A stretch of DNA of 5,295 bases from Streptosporangiaceae bacterium (GTDB lineage: Bacteria > Actinomycetota > Actinomycetes > Streptosporangiales > Streptosporangiaceae). The notes beneath the pieces were generated by a model that made no database searches, had not been told where the DNA came from, and saw nothing but the letters and a program-made list of their open reading frames with translations. The first letter of the stretch is position 1. The number at the start of each line of letters is the position of its first letter. Location: the NCBI GenBank assembly GCA_030045295.1, contig JASIGD010000341.1:1-5295 (forward strand), read 5' to 3'. Positions 1 to 5,295 of the stretch are shown piece after piece. A program made the position numbers and the translations under genes.

Positions 1-573
1 CTGACCCACCTGGTGGACAACCTGCTGGACATGAGCAGGCTGCAGGCCGGCGCGCTGTCCCTGTTCCCGCGCCCGGTCGGCCTGGACGAGATCGTGTCTC
101 GCGCGCTGGACAGCCTGGACCCGGCCGCGCGCGGCATCACCGTCGACATTCCTGACTCCCTGCCCGAGATCAACGTCGACCCGGCGATCGCCGAACGCGT
201 CATCGTGAACCTGACCGAGAACGCGCTGCGCTACTCGCCGCCCGGCCAGCCGCCGCTGCTGACCGCCAGCGCCCTCGGCGACCGGGTGGAGCTGCGCGTG
301 GTCGACCGCGGCCCGGGCATACCCGAGGAGGACAGGGACCGGATGTTCGTGCCGTTCCAGCGGCTCGGCGACACCGACAACACGACCGGGGTCGGGCTCG
401 GCCTCGCGCTGTCACGTGGCCTGACCGAGGCCATGGGAGGGACGCTCACGGCCGAGGACACGCCCGGCGGCGGGCTGACCATGACGGTGTCGGTGCCGGT
501 CGTTCAGCAGCCGGATTACGAGTACGCACCGGGTCAGCGGGAGCGCGAGGCGTCCGAGGGGCCCGGGGCGTGA
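1..573 (+). CDS. kdpD: Sensor histidine kinase KdpD, C-terminal part (5' end outside window)
   Basis: This is the C-terminal 190 residues of the membrane-bound kinase that senses potassium limitation or osmotic stress and phosphorylates KdpE. The frame is open from base 1, so the sensor, membrane segments and phosphorylated histidine lie upstream. The fragment opens with the end of the dimerisation helix (LVDNLLDMSRLQAGAL) and continues into a complete HATPase_c domain. Counting from base 1, the N box NLTENALRYSP is at residues 70-80, the G1 box DRGPGIP at 102-108, the F box around MFVPFQR at 115-121, and the G2 box GVGLGLALSRG at 130-140. The phrase FQRLGDTDNTTGVGLGLALS is typical of actinobacterial KdpD, which makes the assignment firm. 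After the domain there is a polar tail of about 24 residues (from VVQQPDYEYAP) that looks dispensable. The stop overlaps the kdpE start, which indicates one operon. All ATP-binding motifs look intact. Confidence 0.95.
   Translation: MTHLVDNLLDMSRLQAGALSLFPRPVGLDEIVSRALDSLDPAARGITVDIPDSLPEINVDPAIAERVIVNLTENALRYSPPGQPPLLTASALGDRVELRVVDRGPGIPEEDRDRMFVPFQRLGDTDNTTGVGLGLALSRGLTEAMGGTLTAEDTPGGGLTMTVSVPVVQQPDYEYAPGQREREASEGPGA
556..561 (+). promoter_or_regulatory. Ribosome binding site for kdpE inside kdpD
   Basis: GAGGGG lies within the last codons of kdpD, eight bases before the GTG at 570. It supports this GTG as the kdpE start and fits translational coupling through the GTGA overlap. The site is inferred from sequence and spacing only. 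Confidence 0.6.
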
Positions 574-1301
574 CGAGGGTCCTCGTCGTCGACGATGAGC
601 CGCAGATTCTCCGCGCGCTGCGCATCAACCTCAGGGTGCGCGAGTACGACGTGCACGTCGCGGCCACCGGGGCCGAGGCCCTCGAGGTAGCCGCCAAGTA
701 CCCGCCCGACCTGGTGATCCTCGACCTCGGCCTGCCCGACCTGGACGGCGTGGAGGTGATCGGCGGCCTTCGCGGCTGGACCAACGCGCCGATCATCGTG
801 CTGTCGGGCCGGGCCGACAGCACCGACAAGGTCGAGGCACTGGACGCGGGGGCGGATGACTACATCACCAAGCCGTTCGGCGTGGAGGAGCTGCTCGCTC
901 GCATGCGCGCCGCGGTCAGGCGCACCGGAACGGCCGAAGACCTGCCGAGGGTCCGGCTGGGCGACCTGGTTGTCGACCTGGCCGCCAAGCGGGTCACCCG
1001 GCGGGAAGCGGTTCCGGCGGGCGCCGACGGCGCCGCCGCCCAGCCGGACGACATCAGGCTCACCCCGACCGAATGGCACCTGCTCGAGGTGCTGCTCCGT
1101 AACCCCGGCAAGCTGCTCAGCCGCAACCAGCTGCTGACCGAGGTATGGGGACCCGGGTACGCGGACGCCACCGGCAACCTGCGCCTGTACATGGCCCAGC
1201 TGCGCCGCAAACTGGAACCAGACCCGGCCCGCCCCCGCTGGCTGATCACCGAGCCCGGAATGGGCTACCGCTACCAGCCAAGCCCGGGCGAGGCCGTGTG
1301 A
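570..1301 (+). CDS. kdpE: Response regulator KdpE (OmpR/PhoB family)
   Basis: This cytoplasmic DNA-binding response regulator is the partner of KdpD; in known systems it activates the kdpFABC potassium-pump operon when phosphorylated. Of 243 residues, about 1-118 form the receiver domain: acidic pocket D8-D9, phosphorylated aspartate D52 in VILDLGLPDLDG, switch residue S79 in IIVLSGR, and conserved lysine K101 in DDYITKPF. Residues about 127-236 form the winged-helix output domain, with LTPTEWHLLEVLLRNPGKLL, then NLRLYMAQLRRKLEPDP and the C-terminal hairpin ITEPGMGYRY. The GTG start overlaps the kdpD stop (GTGA) and has GAGGGG eight bases upstream. The protein is somewhat longer than the 225-residue Escherichia coli KdpE. 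The excess lies mostly in an Ala/Gly/Asp-rich insertion at about residues 146-161, just before the LTPTEW motif, in the loop region at the start of the output domain. All key residues are present, so it should be functional. Confidence 0.96.
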   Translation: MTRVLVVDDEPQILRALRINLRVREYDVHVAATGAEALEVAAKYPPDLVILDLGLPDLDGVEVIGGLRGWTNAPIIVLSGRADSTDKVEALDAGADDYITKPFGVEELLARMRAAVRRTGTAEDLPRVRLGDLVVDLAAKRVTRREAVPAGADGAAAQPDDIRLTPTEWHLLEVLLRNPGKLLSRNQLLTEVWGPGYADATGNLRLYMAQLRRKLEPDPARPRWLITEPGMGYRYQPSPGEAV

Positions 1302-1321
1302 GGGGTGGTCACCCGGCTTCA

Positions 1322-1342
1322 CCCACCGCGGCCGGCGGTGGG
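1322..1342. terminator. GC-rich hairpin between convergent genes, probable bidirectional terminator
   Basis: CCCACCGC (1322-1329) and GCGGTGGG (1335-1342) form a perfect 8-bp stem around the 5-base loop GGCCG. It lies 20 bases after the kdpE stop and 9 bases beyond the stop of the opposing regulator gene, where a shared terminator would be expected. No T-run follows on either strand. That is common for actinobacterial hairpin terminators but leaves the function inferred. Confidence 0.5.
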
Positions 1343-1351
1343 GAACGCAGC

Positions 1352-4006
1352 CTACCGCTGGGTGATGCTACCGCGGCCCGGCCCGGGTCCCAAGCAGCGA
1401 AGGGCGAGCGCCACGGCGTCTTCGGGCATCAAAGAGCCCGCTTCTCGCTGAGCCCTGGCGAACGCGTCCGCGCCCAGCGCGCGGCGAGCGGCCGCCCAGG
1501 TCGCGGCGACGGATGCCCGCCGGTAGGCGGGGCGCGGGACACCCATCCGTTCCCGCCACGCGTCCGCCGCCCCTAGGAGGTAGACAGCCGTCCCGCCGTC
1601 ACCGGTGGCCGCTGCCACGCGCGCGGTCTCCTCCACGGCCGTCAGCACCATCCAATGCGGGCCCGCCGGCCAGCCCTCGACCAGCGCTTCCCCGAGCATC
1701 GCCCGGGCCCGATCGTACTCGGCCCGGTCGCAGGCGAGCCGGCCCGACGTGACCAGCAGCTCGACCACCCCGCCGGGTATCCCGTGCTCACGGAACAGCT
1801 CCAGCGCCTCCGCGGCGAGCGTCTCGGCTTGTCCCAGGTCACCGCGCATCGCCGCCGCCAGCGCCAGGTTGTTCAGGGAAAACCCGGTGCCCATGTGGTG
1901 TTCGAGTTCGCGGCACAGGGCCAGCGTGCCGGTGCACAGGGTCTGCACCGTTTCCGGGTCACCCTGATCGCGAGCCAAGTCGCTCAGGCCCAGCAGGGCA
2001 AACGCCTCGCCGACCCGATCACCCAGGGCGCGGTACCGCGACAGGCACTCCTCGAAATCCTGCCGGGCACCGTCAAGATCCCCGCGCTCGCGCGTGATCA
2101 AGCCCAGCCGGAACAGGGCGTAGCCGATGGCCGCCTCGTCGGCTGCGTCACGGGCTATGGCCAGGCTCTTTTCGGCCAGGGCCGCCGCTTCCTCGTACAG
2201 GCCCTGCCTTCGCGCCACGATCGCCCGGTGGGCGAGCACGCCGGAGAGCTGCGCAGTCTGCCCGAGCGCTTGGTAAAGGGTCAGGCCCTGCTCGAAAAGA
2301 GCGTCGGCCAGTTCAAAGTCATCCTGGTCGTGGGCCAGCCACGCCGCTCCCGTCAGCGCGGCCACCCGTACCGCGGCAGGCGCCTCCCGGGCTCCTTCGA
2401 GGCGCAGGAAATGGTCCAGCCAGTGCCGTCCCTCGTTGAAGTGGTTGTGGCGCTGCCAAAACGGCCACAACGCTCCGGTCAGCCGCAGGCCGAGGGTCAC
2501 GTCGCCCTGCTCCCGGGCCCAGCCGAGCGCCGCCCGCAGGTTGTCGTGCTCGGCCTCCAAACGAGTCAGCCAGGTCACCTGCTCCGGCCCGGCCAGCGCG
2601 GTGCTGGCGGCCTCGGCCAGGGCAAGGTAGTAATCGGCGTGACGCTGCCGGACGGCGGCCGCCTCCCCACTGGCCTCCAGCTGCTCCAAGGCGAAGGCCC
2701 GGATCGTGTTCAGCTGCCGGAACCACACCTCGGAGGAGGGCATTTCGACGGCTTGCACCAGGCTGGCTTCCACCAGCGCGCCCATGTCCTCCAGCACGGC
2801 CGCCGAAGTCATCGCACCGTCGCCGTCCTGGCCGGCCGTGGGGAAGCACACCTCCCCGGCCGCCGCCAAGGTGAAACCACCAGCGAAAACGGCCAGCCTC
2901 CTGAACAACGCCTGCTTCTCCTGCGCTATCAGGCCATAGCTCCAGGCGATCACGTCCCGGATCGTGCGCTGCCGCGCCGGCAGGTCACGAGGTCCCTCGG
3001 TCAGCACTCCGAGGGCCTCGCCCATCCGGGTGAGCAACGCCGCCGGGCTCAGCACCGATACCCGGGCCGCCGCCAACTCGATGGCCAGCGGCAGCCCGTC
3101 CAGGCGGGCGCACAGCTCACCCACCACCGCCGAGTTGGCGTCGGTGAGAGTGAAATCGGGCCGCCGGGCCTGCGCCCGCTGGACGAACAACGCCACCGCG
3201 GCGATCCGGCCCAGGGCCTCCGCGCCCACGGTCACGCCGGGAACCGGCAGGGCCAGCGGCGGCACCGGGTACACCTGCTCACCCCGCACCCGCAACGGCA
3301 CCCGGCTCGTGATCAGTACCTGCAGCCCCGGGCAGGCGGCGCACAGCTGGAGCGGTACCCCGGCCGCCTCGACGACCTGCTCGAAGTTGTCGAGCAGCAG
3401 CAACAACCGCTGGCCGCTGAGGCGGCTGATGAGGGTAGCCGTGAGCGGGCGGCCCGGGACGTCGGTGACGCCCAGGGCCTGGGCGATATAGGCCGGGACG
3501 AGCTGAGGGTCCCGAAGCGCGGCCAGGTCGACGAAGACCACCCCGCCTGCGTAGCTTTCGCTCACGGCGGCCGCCACGTGCAGGGCCAGCGCTGTCTTTC
3601 CCACCCCCCCTGGCCCGGTCAGGGTGAGCAAGAACGCCTCGCGGCGGCGGAGCAGTTGCGCGACGGCGGCGGTGGCCTGCTCGCGCCCGACCAGCGTGGT
3701 CAGCATCGCGGGCACGCCGCTCGGCGGCGCTGCCTGGGACGCGGGGCTGGCTCCGGCCGGGCGAGCACCGCCGGCGGACCAGGCCGCCTCGAGCCTGTCG
3801 CGCTCGGCCGCGTCCAGTTCCAAGGCGGCGGTCAGCTGGTCCAGCGTGTGCCGGCGAGGCCGGGTCCGGCCCCGTTCGATGTTGCTGACCGTCTCGACCG
3901 TCACCGCGTTGGCGGTCTTGTGCGCCACTGATTCCTGGGTCAGGCCCCGTCGTTGACGAAACGACCGCAGAAGGCCGCCCAGGTCCCCAAGCGCGTCTTC
4001 CTGCAT
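1352..4006 (-). CDS. XRE-family transcriptional regulator with NB-ARC/STAND ATPase and TPR repeats
   Basis: This is a large cytoplasmic regulator of the signal-transduction ATPase type. The numbering here counts from the outermost in-frame start, GTG at 4051 (899 residues). Residues 23-80 form an XRE/Cro-like helix-turn-helix ([17 protein letters not shown], then [16 protein letters not shown]). After a linker rich in Ala, Pro and Ser comes an NB-ARC ATPase: VGRE at 121-124, Walker A GPGGVGKT at 146-153, Walker [11 protein letters not shown] at 216-225, ITSR at 247-250 and GLPLA at 319-323. A winged-helix segment follows (about 365-400), then the family signature [21 protein letters not shown] (about 444-464), helical TPR-like repeats (about 500-795) and a conserved C-terminal stretch. 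The ATPase residues look intact. The ligand and targets are unknown. I prefer the ATG at 4006 (residue 16, 884 residues): it sits close to the helix-turn-helix as is usual in the family, GGAGA lies ten bases upstream, and it drops a low-complexity GEGDGDGDQ leader. The GTG at 4051 has AAGGG only three bases upstream. Confidence 0.9.
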   Translation of the reverse strand: MQEDALGDLGGLLRSFRQRRGLTQESVAHKTANAVTVETVSNIERGRTRPRRHTLDQLTAALELDAAERDRLEAAWSAGGARPAGASPASQAAPPSGVPAMLTTLVGREQATAAVAQLLRRREAFLLTLTGPGGVGKTALALHVAAAVSESYAGGVVFVDLAALRDPQLVPAYIAQALGVTDVPGRPLTATLISRLSGQRLLLLLDNFEQVVEAAGVPLQLCAACPGLQVLITSRVPLRVRGEQVYPVPPLALPVPGVTVGAEALGRIAAVALFVQRAQARRPDFTLTDANSAVVGELCARLDGLPLAIELAAARVSVLSPAALLTRMGEALGVLTEGPRDLPARQRTIRDVIAWSYGLIAQEKQALFRRLAVFAGGFTLAAAGEVCFPTAGQDGDGAMTSAAVLEDMGALVEASLVQAVEMPSSEVWFRQLNTIRAFALEQLEASGEAAAVRQRHADYYLALAEAASTALAGPEQVTWLTRLEAEHDNLRAALGWAREQGDVTLGLRLTGALWPFWQRHNHFNEGRHWLDHFLRLEGAREAPAAVRVAALTGAAWLAHDQDDFELADALFEQGLTLYQALGQTAQLSGVLAHRAIVARRQGLYEEAAALAEKSLAIARDAADEAAIGYALFRLGLITRERGDLDGARQDFEECLSRYRALGDRVGEAFALLGLSDLARDQGDPETVQTLCTGTLALCRELEHHMGTGFSLNNLALAAAMRGDLGQAETLAAEALELFREHGIPGGVVELLVTSGRLACDRAEYDRARAMLGEALVEGWPAGPHWMVLTAVEETARVAAATGDGGTAVYLLGAADAWRERMGVPRPAYRRASVAATWAAARRALGADAFARAQREAGSLMPEDAVALALRCLGPGPGRGSITQR

Positions 4007-4016
4007 CTGGTCGCCG

Positions 4017-4021
4017 TCTCC
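4017..4021 (-). promoter_or_regulatory. Possible ribosome binding site for the NB-ARC regulator (ATG 4006)
   Basis: Read on the minus strand, GGAGA ends ten bases before the ATG at 4006, within a purine-rich stretch. The spacing is at the long end of the usual range. The competing start, GTG at 4051, has AAGGG at 4059-4055 with only three bases between, which is too close for efficient initiation. The choice between the two starts is therefore moderate, not firm. Confidence 0.35.
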
Positions 4022-4087
4022 GTCCCCTTCCCCCGGGCGGTAGCTCGCCACCAGCCCTTATGGCGCATGCTAGCACTCTCGCCAGCT

Positions 4088-4170
4088 GGCCAGGGAAATG
4101 CCGGCAATCGACTGGGAATTTGCCCGGAACTCGGCATATTTCGGGCCGGTGTTCCGGGTTTTCCCTGGCC
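4088..4170. repeat. Long imperfect inverted repeat, 17-base arms, likely operator
   Basis: The left arm, 4088-4104, is GGCCAGGGAAA-TG-CCGG. The right arm, 4154-4170, is CCGG-GT-TTTCCCTGGCC. The arms are complementary at 15 of 17 positions, with an unbroken outer run of 11 bp, and are separated by 49 bases. The repeat lies between the two divergent start codons, in the expected place for an operator or a DNA-looping site. The outer left arm would also cover the upstream promoter side of the minus-strand gene. Symmetry is seen directly; regulator binding is inferred. A transcript hairpin is less likely because of the long loop. Confidence 0.6.
4114..4165. repeat. Nested inverted repeat GGGAA-N-CCCGGAAC
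   Basis: On the plus strand, GGGAATTTGCCCGGAAC occupies 4114-4130. On the minus strand, GGGAAAACCCGGAAC occupies 4165-4151. The GGGAA and CCCGGAAC blocks match exactly, and only the spacer differs (four bases against two). The CCCGGAAC (4123-4130) and GTTCCGGG (4151-4158) blocks are a perfect 8-bp inverted repeat centred near 4140. This reads as two inverted half-sites for a dimeric DNA-binding protein. GGAAC also resembles the -35 element of ECF sigma-factor promoters, but no clear matching -10 (CGTC or CGTT) is present at the right distance. Confidence 0.55.
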
Positions 4171-4224
4171 CCCGGGGGACCAAGCGCAGATGGTGAGAAG
4201 CGCCGCAAACCGGCCTCAGCCCTC

Positions 4225-4237
4225 CACCTGTGAGGTG
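4225..4237 (+). promoter_or_regulatory. Small hairpin overlapping the ribosome binding site of the LAL-like gene
   Basis: CACCT (4225-4229) and AGGTG (4233-4237) can pair as a 5-bp stem with loop GTG. The right arm includes most of the Shine-Dalgarno sequence of the following gene, so folding would hide it. CCTCCACCT just upstream resembles the 16S rRNA anti-Shine-Dalgarno sequence and would also compete for it. The stem is short, and a regulatory role is only a possibility. Confidence 0.3.
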
Positions 4238-4238
4238 A
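4232..4238 (+). promoter_or_regulatory. Strong ribosome binding site setting the start at 4244
   Basis: GAGGTGA is a seven-base match to the complement of the 16S rRNA 3' end, with five bases (GCTCG) before the ATG at 4244. This is the best ribosome binding site in the window. It strongly favours 4244 over the in-frame ATGs at 4190 and 4067, whose extra residues look non-coding. Confidence 0.7.
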
Positions 4239-4243
4239 GCTCG

Positions 4244-5295
4244 ATGCCCAGGACGCACGATTCCGGCCCGGATGATCCGTCGGTGCATGAGCCGGCCGCG
4301 TCCCGGTCGCTGGCCGCCGCCGTCGGGGAGCAGCTGCGGGCGCTGCCGGCTGAGACCCGCGCCATCCTGGAGATGCTGGCGGTGCTCAATCTCCGCGTGC
4401 CCCTGGCCCAGCTAGGTCAGGCCGTGGAGGTCGAGTCGCCCTGCGCGGCGATCGAGCCGGCGGTGGCCGCCGGCCTGATGGCCTGGCGGCCGGAAGAGCC
4501 GACCTGCCCCGTCGAGATCCGGCTGCCGCTGGTCCGCGACGCCATCTACGCCGGCATCACTGCCCCCAGACGCCACGCGCTGCACGCCAGCGCGGCCTTG
4601 GTGGTCAGCGAGTCGGCGTCCTGGGCCCACCGGGTGGCCGCCCTGGATCACCCGGATGAAGACCTCGCCGCCGAGCTGGAGCGCCTGGCGGCCGCGGAGC
4701 TGGCCGGCGGCCGGCTCGCGCTGGCCGCCACGCACCTGCAGTGGGCCTCGGACCTGTCCCCGGCCCGGGCCGACCGGGAGCGGCGGCTGCTGACCGCCGC
4801 GCTGCACCTGATGCTGACCGGGGAGCCGGCGGATCCCGCCTTGCGCCGGGTGGTGCAGGCGACGGCGCCGTCCCCGCTGCGCAGCTGCGTGCTGGGCACG
4901 ATCGCGTTTTCCTCGGGGCAGCTCGGCGAGGCGGAGACGTTGTTCAGCCAGGCGCTGGCCGACGCGCAGGCCGACCCGGACGGGCATCCGCTCGCCGCCT
5001 TGATCGCCAGCCGCCTGGCTGCTACGCAGGTTCTGCTCGGCGCCGGGGAGAAGGCGCTGACGCTCGCGCGGTGGGCGATCGGCACCGGCGGCCTGGACCC
5101 GGCTGCCGCCAGCCGCACCCGCACCTTGATGGCCATCGGCGCAGCGCAGGTGGCCGGGCCGCACGCCGGCCTGGCCGAGCTAGGGTACCTGGATGCCGAC
5201 CCGGCCCGTATCGACCCCGTCGACGTCGACGGGCTGGTGTTCCGGGGGGTGTTCCGGCTGCTGGCCGGCGACTTGCGCTCGGCTGTGACGGACCT
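4244..5295 (+). CDS. LuxR/LAL-type regulator-like protein lacking the N-terminal ATPase domain (3' end outside window)
   Basis: An open frame of 350 complete codons runs off the window end with no stop. After about 20 hydrophilic residues (MPRTHDSGPDDPSVHEPAA) it reads SLAAAVGEQLRALPAETRAI, then AIEPAVAAGLMAWRPEEPT and RLPLVRDAIYAGI (residues 93-105), then LAAELERLAAAELAGGRLAL and helical, TPR-like sequence. This matches, from memory of the family, the winged-helix and TPR segments that follow the AAA/STAND ATPase in large LuxR-type (LAL, MalT-like) regulators of actinomycetes. The usual first 300 or so residues with Walker A and B motifs are absent, and only 192-237 non-coding bases lie upstream. 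In family members the motif at 93-97 is usually RHPLV or similar; here the histidine is leucine. The start is set by GAGGTGA five bases before the ATG. The C-terminal LuxR helix-turn-helix, if present, lies downstream. It could be a functional ATPase-less form or the surviving part of a decayed gene; the intact frame and strong start favour function. Confidence 0.75.
   Translation, partial: MPRTHDSGPDDPSVHEPAASRSLAAAVGEQLRALPAETRAILEMLAVLNLRVPLAQLGQAVEVESPCAAIEPAVAAGLMAWRPEEPTCPVEIRLPLVRDAIYAGITAPRRHALHASAALVVSESASWAHRVAALDHPDEDLAAELERLAAAELAGGRLALAATHLQWASDLSPARADRERRLLTAALHLMLTGEPADPALRRVVQATAPSPLRSCVLGTIAFSSGQLGEAETLFSQALADAQADPDGHPLAALIASRLAATQVLLGAGEKALTLARWAIGTGGLDPAAASRTRTLMAIGAAQVAGPHAGLAELGYLDADPARIDPVDVDGLVFRGVFRLLAGDLRSAVTD

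Larger units (their letters stand above)
4052..4243. promoter_or_regulatory. Divergent control region between the two large regulators
   Basis: This region separates two genes read away from each other, so it must hold promoters for both. It has the most A/T-rich stretches of the window (GGGAATTT, GCATATTT, GGTTTTCCC) and dense symmetry, described in separate entries. Small perfect palindromes GCATGC (4065-4070), GCTAGC (4069-4074) and GCCAGCTGGC (4081-4090) lie on the side of the minus-strand gene. Weak promoter candidates are TAGCAT on the minus strand (4072-4067) and CATATT on the plus strand (4135-4140); neither has a convincing -35 hexamer at standard spacing. The plus frame of the downstream gene stays open through here, but its translation is not protein-like. 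Confidence 0.6.

Noticed and set aside
13..573. A short complete gene starting at GTG 13
   Set aside because: The frame is open to base 1 and the preceding residues (LTHL) continue the KdpD helix, so this is the 3' part of kdpD and not a separate gene.
1303..1314. Small hairpin GGGT-GGTC-ACCC just after kdpE
   Set aside because: A 4-bp stem is too short to support as a terminator beside the better 8-bp stem at 1322-1342.
534..1322. Long minus-strand open frame (262 codons) opposite kdpE
   Set aside because: The plus strand is firmly kdpE. The antisense translation has no family motifs and is explained by GC-rich codon positions.
1655..3931. Very long plus-strand open frame (758 codons) opposite the NB-ARC regulator gene
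   Set aside because: It is antisense to a gene with clear domains. Its translation is rich in Arg, Gln, Gly and Pro without recognisable motifs, as expected of a shadow frame in high-GC DNA.
4067..4140. Sigma-70-type promoters with TAGCAT (minus) or CATATT (plus) as -10 elements
   Set aside because: No convincing -35 hexamer lies at 16-19 bases from either, so they are mentioned within the intergenic entry but not called as promoters.
3279..4208. Minus-strand open frame overlapping the regulator's N-terminal half in another frame
   Set aside because: The composition is Arg/Gly/Ala-rich and shadow-like, and it conflicts with the XRE and NB-ARC domains in the true frame.
4067..4243. Upstream extension of the LAL-like gene to ATG 4190 or ATG 4067
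   Set aside because: The frame is open, but the added residues look non-coding and do not resemble an ATPase. They run through the operator-like repeats, and the best ribosome binding site is the one for 4244.
4412..5164. Minus-strand open frames opposite the LAL-like gene
   Set aside because: Low-complexity Arg/Gly/Gln-rich translation with no motifs; the plus strand carries recognisable winged-helix and TPR-like sequence.

Overview
This is a high-GC (GC-rich third codon positions) window of actinobacterial character. The organism cannot be named from the sequence. The evidence for an actinomycete is the overlapping kdpD-kdpE pair with actinobacterial-style sequences, frequent GTG starts, and two large multidomain regulators of types common in soil actinomycetes. 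There are no RNA genes, insertion sequences, CRISPR arrays or attachment sites that I can see.

Layout, left to right. (1) 1-573, plus strand: the C-terminal catalytic part of the potassium sensor kinase KdpD; its N-terminus lies upstream of the window. (2) 570-1301, plus strand: KdpE, its response regulator, overlapping kdpD by four bases (GTGA), so the two are translationally coupled. (3) 1302-1351: a short convergent gap with a GC-rich hairpin that could end transcription from both sides. (4) 1352-4006 (or 4051), minus strand: a large regulator with an XRE-type helix-turn-helix, an NB-ARC/STAND ATPase and TPR repeats. (5) about 4007-4243: a divergent intergenic region, locally richer in A/T, packed with inverted repeats and three copies of a GGGAA-N3-5-CCGG motif. 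(6) 4244 to the window end, plus strand: the start of a second large regulator. It resembles the part of LuxR/MalT-type (LAL) proteins that follows the ATPase domain, but it begins without any ATPase domain.

How the genes may work together. KdpD/KdpE form a two-component system that normally controls the KdpFABC potassium pump; the pump genes are not in the window. The two divergent regulators at the right share a control region whose symmetry suggests an operator, probably bound by the XRE-type regulator or by a partner, so the pair may be an autoregulated switch. This is inferred from layout and sequence symmetry only. The most unusual points are the ATPase-less LAL-like gene, which has a near-ideal ribosome binding site exactly at its shortened start, and the elaborate palindromic region between it and the NB-ARC regulator.
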